Assembly (NCBI GenBank): GCA_036521995.1
Contig: DATDGR010000179.1
Coordinates: forward strand, 7,725-71,724
Length of the DNA stretch: 64,000 bases
Direction: 5' to 3'
Origin: Gp13-AA77 sp036521995
Lineage (GTDB): Bacteria > Acidobacteriota > Terriglobia > UBA7540
Below, piece after piece: positions 1 through 8,872 of this stretch. Both the position numbers and the translations under genes were made by a program. Every line of letters begins with the position of its first letter. Position 1 is the first letter of the stretch. A model generated the notes under the pieces. The model did no database searches. It saw only the letters and a program-made list of their open reading frames with translations, and was not told where the DNA came from.

Positions 1-62
1 GGGACCTGCCAGCGACTCGATGGAGCCCATCGGAGCGAAGACTCGTGGGCCTAGACCAGTTT

Positions 63-476
63 TCAGCAGCTTGCCAAAAAGGAGAGAGGGGGATCCCGTC
101 CCGCCAGACGCACGTGCGAGGTTACGAGCGGTTTAGCGGTGGATAGGGGCGCAACTCGAGCGCTGGAGAAACTCTCGACGGAGAGAAAAGCAGTCGCCGG
201 CGGAGTCGCAGTGTGGTGCCGGACAAGTTGGCAGACGGGGCAGGAATGCCCATCATCAACCGGTGTTCCCTGGCGGTTCGGCCCCCCTGTGATCGTCGAG
301 GACTGTGGTCCCGGGGCAGAAACATCAGGGTGGTAATGAAAGCTCGCCAGACAGAAAAGCTGAAATTGGGCGAGGAGGACAGCTACGGTTAGAAGCCGAC
401 GTGCGCCGGATACACGGCTGCCGTGCCTGCGCGTCTTCGCGCATCCCAACTTCCGGCCCGTGAAAAACCTCTTCAC
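63..476 (-). CDS. small exported His/Cys protein of unknown function
   Basis: A 137-residue product from a GTG start (position 476). The N-terminus is basic, followed by one hydrophobic segment at about residues 27-46 that looks like a signal peptide or membrane anchor. Next come the motifs FHYHPD and, around residue 75, DDGHSCPVCQLVRHH. The His-rich and CPVC pair resembles small DUF2946-like exported proteins and could bind a metal, but this is inference from residues only. It stands alone, with about 270 bases free of genes between it and the permease gene. Opposite-strand reading frames over the same bases have no recognisable features. The function is unknown and the start is only moderately certain. 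Confidence 0.5.
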   Translation of the reverse strand: MKRFFTGRKLGCAKTRRHGSRVSGARRLLTVAVLLAQFQLFCLASFHYHPDVSAPGPQSSTITGGPNRQGTPVDDGHSCPVCQLVRHHTATPPATAFLSVESFSSARVAPLSTAKPLVTSHVRLAGRDPPLSFLASC

Positions 477-747
477 CGTAGTCCTAGGATAACACCAAAG
501 TCACAGCCTGGCGACTCGCTCCCTTTGACGCTGCTGCCCTGTGAAGGGTTGTCGCACAGCGCTCGGATGAAACGCCAGCCTTTACCTCCGAGACTCCTGC
601 TGCAGGACCAAGAAGAGCCGGCTGCCAGACTTACCGGGCAATACGACGAGGTCTGAGGGGGCGGTGCATGGCACCTTGCCGGATGAGAGCGTCAGGATCA
701 GGTCGAAGGAGTCAGGGCACGTGGACTAGCCGAATGCCGATCGGACC

Positions 748-3387
748 TCACTCCCAGCGCAGCGCCACCATGGGGTCGACTTTGGACGCGCGCCGCGCGG
801 GAAGGTAGGCCGCGAGGGTAGCCACCGCCAGCAGCAGGCCGAGCGCCAGCGCGAAGCTCCAAGGGTCCGAAGGCTTCACTCCGTAAAGTTGCGCAACGAT
901 GAACCTCGTGAGACCGATCGCCGCTAAAGCGCCGGCTGCGAGACCGGCGAGCGCCAGCGCTATGCCGTCCCTGAGAACCATCCCGACGATTCCGGCCGGT
1001 TTCGCGCCGAGTGCCATCCGCACTCCTATCTCCTGCGTGCGTTGTGCGACGCTGTAGGCCATGACGCCGAACAGTCCCACCGCGGCCAGCACCAGCGCCA
1101 TGCCCGCGAACGCTCCGAGCAGTACCAGGCTGAAGCGGGTCCGGGAACTGGCAAGCGAGACGACTGCGCTGAGTGTCTCAACCTCGGCCACGGGCACATT
1201 GGCATCCACCGACCGGACGGCGCCGCGAACCGCACCGGCCGAGTCCACGGGCGGCCCTTCGGTCCGGATCACCAGATGCATGTCCCCATGCGGCCGCTGA
1301 GCCTCAGGCCAATAGAACGTCGGTTCCTCTTCCTCAGCCAGGCTCTGATACCGGACGTTGCCGACCACGCCGACAATCTCCCCCACCAGCGTCTGACCCC
1401 AGAAGATCCCCAGGCGCTGCCCGAGCGGATTCTCGCCGGGCAGGAAGCGATCGACCAGCGCCTGGTTGACAATCAGCTTGAGGGGGCTCGTGGCCGGATC
1501 GATCTTCTTCGAAATGTCGAGCGCCCCCGTATCGGCGGCCGTGAAGTCGCGGCCGGCCTGGAGCGGCACGCCGAGCGTGGCAAAGTATTCCGGCGTCACC
1601 GTGCGCGCGAGCGCGTCCAGCTGCTGGCCAGGGGGCGGCTCCGGGCGTCCGTAAACGTGAATCCAGGTTGAAGCTCCGTGACCGGAGACCGGCAGATGAT
1701 CGATGGCCGCAGCAGATCGAACGCCGGGCAGGCTGCGCACGTGATCCACGACCTGCGCGAAGAAGGCAGCTTGTTTGGTGCCATTCTCATACTGCGCGTC
1801 AGGGACTTTCACGTGGCAAGCGAGCACGTTCCGAGCGCTGAAACCGGGATCGACGTTGCGAAGATAGGCAAAGGTGCGCAGCAGGAGTCCGGCAGCGATC
1901 AGCAGCACTGCGGCCAGCGCGATCTCCACGGCAACGAGACTGCCTCGCAGGCGCCGGCCGCTGCCGACCGCACGTCCGCCGTGACGGATTGCGAGAACCA
2001 CGTCCTCGCGCGACGCCTGAAAGGCCGGCACCAGGCCCACCACAAACGCCGTCGCCACCGTGACGCCGAGCGTAAAAGCCAGGATCGCGAGATTCGGGCG
2101 CAGTTGCTCAAGGCGTGGAATCGGCATGCTCGCGGGCACCAGGCTGACGAGGAATCGCGCACCCCACCACGCCACCAGCACACCGAGCGCTCCGCCGATG
2201 CCCGCCAGAACCAGGCTCTCGGTCAACAACTGGCGGATCAACCGGCCGCGGCTTGCGCCCAGCGACGCGCGCACTGCCATCTCGCGCTGCCGCGTGGTAG
2301 CACGCGCGAGCAGCAGATTTGCCACGTTGGCGCACGCAATCAGAAGGACGCACAGCACCGCACCGAGCAGGACCAGCAGCGCCGGCCGGACCTCGGAGAC
2401 GTACGACTCGATCAGCGGCTTGAGCCGCGCCTCGCTGCCCATGCCGGTGAGAATCGGAGGCCCATCGCGCTCCAGGCTGCGGGTGAGCTCCGTCAAGTCC
2501 GCCTGGGCCTGCCCGACGCTGGCGCCCGCCCGCAGGCGCGCCACAATCTGGAAATCGCGTCCCTCGGTCCAGCGCGCGTTGGGATCCCGGGCGACCGGCA
2601 CCAGGAAGCTCGGGCGGCCAAAAAACTCGAAATCAGGAGGAAGCACACCGATCACCGTGAAGGGATAGCCGTCGATCGTGATGTGTTCTCCGACCGCCGA
2701 CGTGCTTGCGCCGAAGCGGCTTTGCCAGAAGGCGTAACTCAGCAGCGCCACGTTGTTGCGATTGGGAAAGTCCTCTTCCTGCCGGAAGGTGCGGCCCAGG
2801 ACCGGCCGAATTCCCAGCACCTCGAGGAAGCTGGCGGACACGGTCTCACCGGCCGCCTGCACGGGCTCGCCACGTCCGGGGAAGGTCATCTGGATGTCGG
2901 CGACCGTATCGACCGCGGCCATGGATTCGAAGCTGTGATTCTGGCTGCGCCAATCAAAAAATGTGGTGGGCGCAAAATAGTCCGTGCTCGCGCCGGTGTG
3001 CGGATCGCGCTGCGCCAGGGTCACGAGGCGGCCGGAATCGGGAAAGGGCAGCGAGCTCAGCAGCACCGTGTAAACCACGCTGAAGAGCGCAGTATTGGCG
3101 CCGATGCCGAGAGCAAGGGTGGCGACCGCCGCGGCGCTAACCCACTTGGCGCGCCCCAAGGTGCGCAGGCCATAACGCACGTCCTGCATGAAGCGTTCCA
3201 GCCATCTCCAACCCCAGATCTCGCGCACCTCCTCCTGCACCTGTGCGGTGTTGCCGAACTTTCGTAAGGCGGCATAGCGCGCTTCCTCCGGCGTCATGCC
3301 GCGCTCAATATTGTCCTGGGTTTCGATCTCGACATGCTCGCGAATGTCCTGATCGAGGTCTCCCAGCATTCGCTTACGACGGTTCAT
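748..3387 (-). CDS. ADOP-type ABC transporter permease (MacB/FtsX repeats)
   Basis: An 879-residue membrane protein of the acidobacterial duplicated orphan permease family. It opens with a short cytoplasmic prefix domain ([18 protein letters not shown]...), then a first MacB-type periplasmic core with its flanking helix (about 70-310), an FtsX helix bundle (about 360-490), a second periplasmic core (about 520-740) and a second FtsX bundle (about 770-879) carrying the typical [15 protein letters not shown] loop. No ATPase gene is adjacent, which is normal for these orphan permeases; the substrate is unknown. The ATG at 3387 is chosen because it follows an AGGGG ribosome site and lies 8 bases after the padR stop. 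The frame stays open upstream to 3756, but that extension is frameshifted padR and not part of this protein. Confidence 0.88.
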   Translation of the reverse strand: MNRRKRMLGDLDQDIREHVEIETQDNIERGMTPEEARYAALRKFGNTAQVQEEVREIWGWRWLERFMQDVRYGLRTLGRAKWVSAAAVATLALGIGANTALFSVVYTVLLSSLPFPDSGRLVTLAQRDPHTGASTDYFAPTTFFDWRSQNHSFESMAAVDTVADIQMTFPGRGEPVQAAGETVSASFLEVLGIRPVLGRTFRQEEDFPNRNNVALLSYAFWQSRFGASTSAVGEHITIDGYPFTVIGVLPPDFEFFGRPSFLVPVARDPNARWTEGRDFQIVARLRAGASVGQAQADLTELTRSLERDGPPILTGMGSEARLKPLIESYVSEVRPALLVLLGAVLCVLLIACANVANLLLARATTRQREMAVRASLGASRGRLIRQLLTESLVLAGIGGALGVLVAWWGARFLVSLVPASMPIPRLEQLRPNLAILAFTLGVTVATAFVVGLVPAFQASREDVVLAIRHGGRAVGSGRRLRGSLVAVEIALAAVLLIAAGLLLRTFAYLRNVDPGFSARNVLACHVKVPDAQYENGTKQAAFFAQVVDHVRSLPGVRSAAAIDHLPVSGHGASTWIHVYGRPEPPPGQQLDALARTVTPEYFATLGVPLQAGRDFTAADTGALDISKKIDPATSPLKLIVNQALVDRFLPGENPLGQRLGIFWGQTLVGEIVGVVGNVRYQSLAEEEEPTFYWPEAQRPHGDMHLVIRTEGPPVDSAGAVRGAVRSVDANVPVAEVETLSAVVSLASSRTRFSLVLLGAFAGMALVLAAVGLFGVMAYSVAQRTQEIGVRMALGAKPAGIVGMVLRDGIALALAGLAAGALAAIGLTRFIVAQLYGVKPSDPWSFALALGLLLAVATLAAYLPARRASKVDPMVALRWE

Positions 3388-3395
3388 GAGATCCC

Positions 3396-3756
3396 CTACT
3401 CTTCCCGCTGCTCCGCCGGCCGCAGGATCCTCGCGATGGCGTCGACCAGCTTGTCCCATTTGGTCGTTTCGATGTTCAGTTCTTTGCGGCCCCTCGCGGT
3501 CAGCCGGTAATACTTGGCGCGGCGGTTGTTCTCGGAAGTGCCCGCTTCGGCGGAAATCCATCCCCGCTTGATGAGGCGATGCAGGGCTGGATAAGAGCGA
3601 GCCCTGCTCCACCTGCAGCACGTCCTCGGAGTTGTGCTCGATGGTCTTGGCGATGGCGTGCCCGTGCGCCGGTCCCCACGAGAGCGCGCGCAGGATCAAT
3701 AGGTCGAGCTTGCCCTGCAGCAATTCGATGCGGTCTCTTTCTTCCTTGGTAGACAT
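3396..3756 (-). pseudogene. PadR-family regulator, single-base frameshift
   Basis: The reading starts [20 protein letters not shown], a typical N-terminus of acidobacterial PadR regulators that accompany ADOP permeases, and runs in frame to [10 protein letters not shown]. One extra base in the run at about 3591-3596 (plus strand reads ataagagcga) then breaks the frame. Removing it restores [18 protein letters not shown] followed by [22 protein letters not shown], ending in EQREE and a TAG at 3396-3398. The repaired protein is about 119 residues, the usual family length, with a winged-helix domain over most of it. Because the shifted frame joins the permease frame, the two read as a false 1002-residue fusion. 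The lesion may be a true mutation or a sequencing or assembly error; a one-base indel in an otherwise perfect gene makes the latter quite possible. Confidence 0.85.
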
Positions 3757-3899
3757 TCTAGGTGATCATAAGGCGCTCCAGGTAGAATGTCAAGGTGAGC
3801 GGCTCGCTCGTCGAGATGCGCTTGACGAGGGAACGACGTCGCTAGACGATGACCCGCAATGGACGCCCTGGTCTTGAGGGACCACGAGCCCCGGCGTAC

Positions 3900-5267
3900 T
3901 CAAACTTCGATGAGGTCCCATGGCTTTCGCGCCGGACGTTCCAGAAGTCCGGAAGCCTTCGGATCATCGGGGATCTCCTCCCGCTCCGCGTCCCAATGGA
4001 TTTTGTGCCCGGTTCGGAAAGCGATGTTGCCCAGGAGCGGAACCGTCGTCGAGCGGTGCCCGATCTCGACGTCGGCGTCGGGCTTTTGGCGGGTGCGCAC
4101 GCATTCGATGAAGTTCTTCAGGTGCAGACCGGTTGCGTCCGCCCCGGCGACTTCAATCCGTTCGGTGCGGTAGCCTTCGACGGCGGTGCCTGACTTGTTG
4201 ATCGCGCCGGGCCCGCTTTCGCCGCGAGGCTCCGGATAGACCTCGAAACCTACCCGGTCGGCAAACAAGGATCCCTTGCTCCCGTAGAAGGCCATCCCGT
4301 GCGGCCGGTCATCCGCCGTGCGGGTCAAGTAGTATTTCTTGCCGGGCGTGCGCCCGCCGCAGCCGTGGTCGTTCACCATCGAGGCTTCGTAGCTGAGCAC
4401 GAAGCCGGGATACTCATAGGTGCTCTGCAGCACGTCAGGAGTTTCGGCGCCGTCAGCGAGCTCGAAGCGCCCTCCGGCCGCGACCGCTGACCGCGGCGCA
4501 TCCACGCCCATCACCTGATGGACGCTGTCGAAGCGGTGGGTGCCGTAATCGGTGGCCATGCCGCCCGCATAGTCCCAGAACCAGCGGTAAGTTACCAGGA
4601 AGCGGTCCTTGTTGAAAGGAACCATGGGAGCGGGGCCGAGGTAGAAGTCCCAGTCAAGGCCCAAGGGTGGCCCGGAGTCGGCCGCCCGGCCGATCCCGTC
4701 CGGCGACATGTTGAGGTAGTTCCAGACCCGAACAAAATGCACGGGCCCGATTTGCCCGCTCTGCACGATCTCGGCTGCCTGGCGGAAGTGCGGGGCGGAG
4801 CGATGCTGCGTGCCCGTCTGGACCACTCGCTGGTAACGCCGCGCCGCCTCCACCATCTTCCGTCCCTCACGGATGCTGTGCGCCAAGGGCTTTTCGACGT
4901 ACACATCTTTGCCCGCTTGGCAGGCCAGTACAGTGATGGCCGCGTGCCAGTGATCCGGGGTGGCCACCAATACGGCGTCGACGTCGGGCTGCCCAAGCAG
5001 CCTCCGGAAGTCGCTGTAGGACCGGCATCCGGTGCCGGCCCACGCCTTGGCGGCCTCCGCATGAGGTTCGTACACGTCGCACACGGCCACGATGTTTACA
5101 TCGGGAACCTGACGCAAGAGATCGGCGTCCGCTCGTCCCCGTCCGCCGCACCCAATCAAGCCGACATTCACCCGGTTATTGGCGCCCAGGATTCTGGATC
5201 CCGAAAAGGCCGCGGCGGATGCGACCGCCGTACTGGCGACTTGCTGGATAAACTGCCGTCTTTCCAT
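3900..5267 (-). CDS. Tat-exported Gfo/Idh/MocA-family oxidoreductase
   Basis: A 455-residue NAD(P)-dependent sugar oxidoreductase-like protein. The N-terminus MERRQFIQQVASTAVASAAA has a twin-arginine signal followed by a hydrophobic run and SGSRILGAN. The Rossmann domain has GLIGCGGRGRADADLL, and the catalytic-domain EKPLAHSIREG motif follows near residue 130. The C-terminal beta-sheet domain ends with HKIHWDAEREEI, common in the secreted subgroup found in Acidobacteriota and Planctomycetes. The start at 5267 is fixed by AGAGGAG 7 bases upstream; the longer open frame to 5405 has no family similarity. The family oxidises hydroxyls of sugars, inositols or glycosides; the substrate here cannot be told. 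A second, related gene lies at 7368-8708. Confidence 0.88.
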   Translation of the reverse strand: MERRQFIQQVASTAVASAAAFSGSRILGANNRVNVGLIGCGGRGRADADLLRQVPDVNIVAVCDVYEPHAEAAKAWAGTGCRSYSDFRRLLGQPDVDAVLVATPDHWHAAITVLACQAGKDVYVEKPLAHSIREGRKMVEAARRYQRVVQTGTQHRSAPHFRQAAEIVQSGQIGPVHFVRVWNYLNMSPDGIGRAADSGPPLGLDWDFYLGPAPMVPFNKDRFLVTYRWFWDYAGGMATDYGTHRFDSVHQVMGVDAPRSAVAAGGRFELADGAETPDVLQSTYEYPGFVLSYEASMVNDHGCGGRTPGKKYYLTRTADDRPHGMAFYGSKGSLFADRVGFEVYPEPRGESGPGAINKSGTAVEGYRTERIEVAGADATGLHLKNFIECVRTRQKPDADVEIGHRSTTVPLLGNIAFRTGHKIHWDAEREEIPDDPKASGLLERPARKPWDLIEV

Positions 5268-5613
5268 AGCACGCTCCTCTGAAACCCACCCTGCGCCAAG
5301 AGGCGCAACTGACGTTCCGGCTGATGTGCATGAAGCCCCTGCGAGCTTGTGTGAGACGCCGCCCTCGGCGGACTTCCCGCCTGAGTATAAACGACTCCGC
5401 GTCATGCGGATGCAGGCTTCGTACGATATCGCTCAGACTCGCAAACGCGAGAAGCAAATCCAGGTCCGGCGGATTCACTACCAGCCCGACATTCACGTAT
5501 GACAAACCCTTCGGCCGATAGCCATGGCACGCCTCGTGTGCCGTGGGCTCTTTTCTTCGTGACCCAAAGGCCGCGACACACAAACCGTGTCATGCCTGTC
5601 CGCTTCGATACCC

Positions 5614-5642
5614 TTGACATACATAAGCAACTGGTATATACA
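5614..5642 (+). promoter_or_regulatory. orphan sigma70-like promoter
   Basis: TTGACA at 5614-5619, a 17-base spacer and TATACA at 5637-5642. The spacer contains ATACATAAGC, also found beside the promoter at 33.4 kb. The promoter points away from the oxidoreductase gene into gene-free DNA, so it could drive a non-coding RNA or be a relic. Prediction from consensus only. Confidence 0.45.
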
Positions 5643-6063
5643 TGCTGCAGGGGTCGCTCCCTAAGCCTGGACTCTCCGACCCTGGTGAGAGTTATGGATC
5701 TTCGGTTGATTGAGAGTCGCCAGTCTGTTTGTCGCCTGGGAATCCCGATGGCACCAATTCCGGTTCTAGGCGGGAATCCAGGCCGGGAGGTCCGCAGGGT
5801 CGAGCGGGCGGTCAAGAGAGGAATCCCCCCCGGGGGGTACGAAATATTCATTCCGAGCCCAAACTTGTAAACAATTTATAATGTTATAATTAGAACACAG
5901 ACGTGCGAAAAGTTGCCAACATTAATTTATAACGAACCCAAAGCTTCAACTGACTTATTATATGGACTTAATAAGCGAAATCAGATCAAAATCAGGAGAA
6001 AAAAACGAACCCAAATAAACCCAGATTTCACGCTTTACGAGCGGAAGCGAATTTGATAAGCCA

Positions 6064-6142
6064 TTTAGAATCAGCAGACTGTTCTAATCGTGAAAAGGCA
6101 TGAAGGAAAACGAACCCGAATCGAACCCAAAACGAACCCGAG
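6064..6142. repeat. AGAATCA + triple GAACC repeat, copy 1
   Basis: Starts TTTAGAATCAGCAGACTG, then after about 30 bases has three boxes, ACGAACCCGA, TCGAACCCAA and ACGAACCCGAG, with starts 11-12 bases apart. The same order of parts recurs at 20072-20129 and 20158-20225. Further single ACGAACCC boxes lie just upstream at about 5932 and 6006. Confidence 0.7.
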
Positions 6143-6324
6143 CTTGCGACTGAGCGTCAAGCTATTGCAGGGGTGTTGGTTACAGGCTGGATGCCGTGGG
6201 GCCGTCCAAGGGTCGGCTCTTGATGGCTTGCCGCGCGGCGCGCTCGCCGAGACGGGTCGAGCTTGCGGGGGCGAGACTGACGGTGTGCATCGCGCACGCT
6301 TGAATTCGAGACCTGCTGCAAGAT

Positions 6325-7371
6325 CTAAGAGGCAACTCGGAGCCCAAGCCTCTCGCTTGAGTAGGCCAGGCACAGCTTCACATTGTCTTCTTCCTGCCGG
6401 CGCCGCGCCGCCTCTTCGAGTCCTAAGACGTGAGGAAGCGGTTGGCGAGGTGGGTGCTGCCGGACGAGCGTCAGCGTCCGAGCGAGATAGACGCCGTCTC
6501 TTTCAGGGAACGTCACCCAGTACTTGTCGGTGAGGCACGGAACTTTGAGCGGGTCGCGCGTAATCATCTCGAGGTTCAGCCGGGCCCGCGGGCGCGCCTG
6601 GCGGATGCTGTCGACCAACCGGGACAGGCCCAGAATCCCCTCGCCCAGCGGAACCTCCGAGAGCTGGAAGCCTTCGGGGTATTCCTTCACAGCCATATCC
6701 TTGAAATGAGTCGTCACCGCATAGGGAGCGAGCTTGCCCACGACATCCAGCGGATCATCGAGCAGCGAGATGTTGTTGCCGGTGTCGAGGCAAACGCCCA
6801 GGTATTCGCTCCCCTGGCGCTGGATCAAGGCCACCATCTCGTCCGCCGTCCAGTCCTTGTGGTTCTCCAAGCCGAGCGGCATCCGATGTTTCTCGAGGAT
6901 CGGCACGGCTTGGTCGATTCTCTGGTGAGACTCGGTGACGAAGTCTTTCCACTCGTCGAGGCTGCTAAAGTTCTCGTAGCGCCGGCCGTTGAGGCAGGCC
7001 GAGCGCAGGCATTGGGCCCCGGCCTGCTGCGCTGCTATCACGTGGCGCGCGAAATCGCCCGAGTCGTCACCTTGCGGAAGGTTGACAATCACCTCGAGAT
7101 ACATGCCCAATTCCGCGGTGCGGCGCCGCAGCTTGTCGAGATAGCCGGGATCCAGCGAATCGAGCCCGATCTGAATGCCGCCGGCTCCGAGCGAAGAGCA
7201 GTATTCCAGGAAATCGTAGGCCGAGCGGGTGTGGGGACTATCGGAGAAGGAATACTGCACCACTCCCATCGACGTGCGGGGCGAGGGCTCCACGGCAAGG
7301 AGGCGATTGCCTGCCGCAAAGGGAATAGACGCGCTCGCGGCCAGGGTCTTGAGAAGGCTGCGCCGATTCAC
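6325..7371 (-). CDS. Tat-exported sugar phosphate isomerase/epimerase-like TIM barrel
   Basis: A 348-residue protein of the xylose-isomerase-like TIM-barrel superfamily. The N-terminus VNRRSLLKTLAASASIPFAA is a twin-arginine-type signal. The barrel contains GAGGIQIGLDSLD, the acid-rich strand ends YLEVIVNLPQGDD, MPLGLENHKDWT, LGVCLDTGNNISLLDDP and TTHFKDMAV, and LNLEMITRDP, positions where the family binds a divalent metal. The GTG start at 7371 overlaps the stop of the upstream oxidoreductase by four bases (GTGA), so the pair is translationally coupled. Such pairs often act on the same keto-sugar or glycoside. The substrate is unknown. The longer open frame to 7650 is only antisense-free space within the upstream gene. 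Confidence 0.85.
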   Translation of the reverse strand: MNRRSLLKTLAASASIPFAAGNRLLAVEPSPRTSMGVVQYSFSDSPHTRSAYDFLEYCSSLGAGGIQIGLDSLDPGYLDKLRRRTAELGMYLEVIVNLPQGDDSGDFARHVIAAQQAGAQCLRSACLNGRRYENFSSLDEWKDFVTESHQRIDQAVPILEKHRMPLGLENHKDWTADEMVALIQRQGSEYLGVCLDTGNNISLLDDPLDVVGKLAPYAVTTHFKDMAVKEYPEGFQLSEVPLGEGILGLSRLVDSIRQARPRARLNLEMITRDPLKVPCLTDKYWVTFPERDGVYLARTLTLVRQHPPRQPLPHVLGLEEAARRRQEEDNVKLCLAYSSERLGLRVAS

Positions 7372-8708
7372 AGGTAGCCCTCCAGCACCTGATCCCATGG
7401 TCTTCGATACGGCCGCACCAGCATGGCCGATGCTTCCGGGTCGCCCACAATTTCCTCTCGCTCCGCGTCCCATCGCACTTTCCGGCCGTGGCGCAGCGAG
7501 ATGTTGGCCAGATGGCAGGCCGTGGCCACGCGGTGCTCTTCTTCGAGACTGGAGACGGGCTGTTGCCTCGACTTGACGCAATCGATGAAGTTCCGCGCGT
7601 GAGAAGCCAGCAGGTCGTTGGAAGCCTTCTGTTTCACCGCCTCGCACCATGGCGCGGGAGACACGTTGGCCGCTGGTTGCGGGCCGCCGATCGGTTGACC
7701 GCGAAACTCGGGGATCTGATTCTGAGCCGGAATCTTCAGGTCGGGAAATACCTCGAAACCGGAACGGCTGAGGACGAGGCTTCCCTGGGTACCGAAGAAT
7801 TCCAGCCCTTCACCTTCTCCGCGGCCGCGGCTGGCTTCCCGATGCGACCAGAGTGTCGTGAATTCGGGGTACTCGAACAGGGCATCCTGAGTGTCAGGAG
7901 TTTCACCGTTGTCGGTCAACGCGAACCGCCCGCCCGAAGAGGCCACGGCCTCGGGAGCCCGGACCTTCATGGCCCAATGCACGATATCGATCTCATGAGC
8001 GCCCAGGTTGGTCATCTGTCCACCGGAGTAATCCCAAAACCAGCGGAAGTTGTAAAGCGATCGGTTGGGATTGTATGGGCGCTGGGGCGCCGGACCCAGC
8101 CATAAGTCATAATTCATCCCCGCCGGCGGGTCCGAATCGGGCGGCGCGCCGAAGCCGGGCATGATGTTGCGGAAAGAGCCCATGCGCACGGTATGGATCT
8201 TGCCGATGTGGCCGCCCTGGAGCAGCCTCAGCGCGTCTGCGTAATGGCCGCCGCTGCGCTGCTGCGTGCCGACCTGAACGACACGCTGGTAGCGCCGCGC
8301 GGCCGTGACCATCCAGCGTCCTTCGCGCACAAAGAGCGTCAGAGGCTTCTCAACATAGACGTCCTTGCCGGCGGCGCAGGCCATGATCGTCAGCAAGGCG
8401 TGCCAATGGTCGGGCGTGGAGATCACTACCGCTTCTACGTCCTTGTCATCAAGTAAGCTGCGAAAGTCTGCATAGCCCCTGGCGCGCGGACCGCAGGCCG
8501 CGAGACCTTCGCGCAAGCGGGGTTCGTAGGCATCCGAAAGGGCGACCAGATCCACGTCGGCCTGGTTCTTGAAATCATAGACGTGCTGGGCCCCAATCAG
8601 CCCGTAACCGATGAAGCCGACCTGAACGCGCTGGTTGGCGCCCAGAATTCTCGATGCCGAGAAGGCCGCAGTTGTCGAGATAAGGAAGTTGCGACGTGTC
8701 GGAGACAT
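7368..8708 (-). CDS. Tat-exported Gfo/Idh/MocA-family oxidoreductase
   Basis: A 446-residue protein related to the one at 3900-5267. It begins MSPTRRNFLISTTAAFSASR, a close match to the twin-arginine consensus. The dinucleotide-binding motif is GFIGYGLIGAQHV, and the EKPLTLFVREG motif follows near residue 130. The sheet domain shows the subgroup pattern LRHGRKVRWDAEREEIVGDP near the end. It overlaps the epimerase-like gene by four bases, forming a two-gene unit, and is transcribed away from the GH57 gene across a 164-base divergent gap. It likely oxidises or reduces a sugar hydroxyl outside the cytoplasm or on a membrane-associated substrate; the substrate is not determinable. Confidence 0.88.
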   Translation of the reverse strand: MSPTRRNFLISTTAAFSASRILGANQRVQVGFIGYGLIGAQHVYDFKNQADVDLVALSDAYEPRLREGLAACGPRARGYADFRSLLDDKDVEAVVISTPDHWHALLTIMACAAGKDVYVEKPLTLFVREGRWMVTAARRYQRVVQVGTQQRSGGHYADALRLLQGGHIGKIHTVRMGSFRNIMPGFGAPPDSDPPAGMNYDLWLGPAPQRPYNPNRSLYNFRWFWDYSGGQMTNLGAHEIDIVHWAMKVRAPEAVASSGGRFALTDNGETPDTQDALFEYPEFTTLWSHREASRGRGEGEGLEFFGTQGSLVLSRSGFEVFPDLKIPAQNQIPEFRGQPIGGPQPAANVSPAPWCEAVKQKASNDLLASHARNFIDCVKSRQQPVSSLEEEHRVATACHLANISLRHGRKVRWDAEREEIVGDPEASAMLVRPYRRPWDQVLEGYL

Positions 8709-8872
8709 GCGCGGATAATATCACCACTGGGCCAGAGCAGGTAGTTTGCGGCACCAAGGGGCCGGTGCGAAATCAACTGGGGCGACACGCCGCGGTGCTG
8801 CAGAGCGCGTATTCGTATGGCGGTTTGATTTCAACTGGTAATCTGGACCAGGAGGAGAAAGGGAGTAGCCAC

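Larger units (their letters stand above)
5268..6324. other. gene-free stretch with repeats and an orphan promoter
   Basis: About 1.06 kb with no coding region I can support. It starts with the upstream region of the oxidoreductase gene, then holds a consensus-like promoter on the plus strand (5614-5642), a possible hairpin (about 5646-5686, pairing CAGGGGTCG with CGACCCTG), and a markedly A/T-rich segment (about 5865-6070). This segment leads into repeated CGAACCC boxes at about 5932, 6006, 6109, 6121 and 6132. The drop in G+C against the flanks suggests inserted or non-coding sequence. Confidence 0.6.

Noticed and set aside
1678..3267. A 529-residue open frame on the plus strand opposite the permease
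   Set aside because: It is the antisense shadow of a GC-rich gene, with no domain, signal or ribosome site.
748..3756. A 1002-residue PadR-permease fusion protein
   Set aside because: The join is explained by one extra base in padR; residues between the PadR start and the permease ATG are nonsense in the fused frame.
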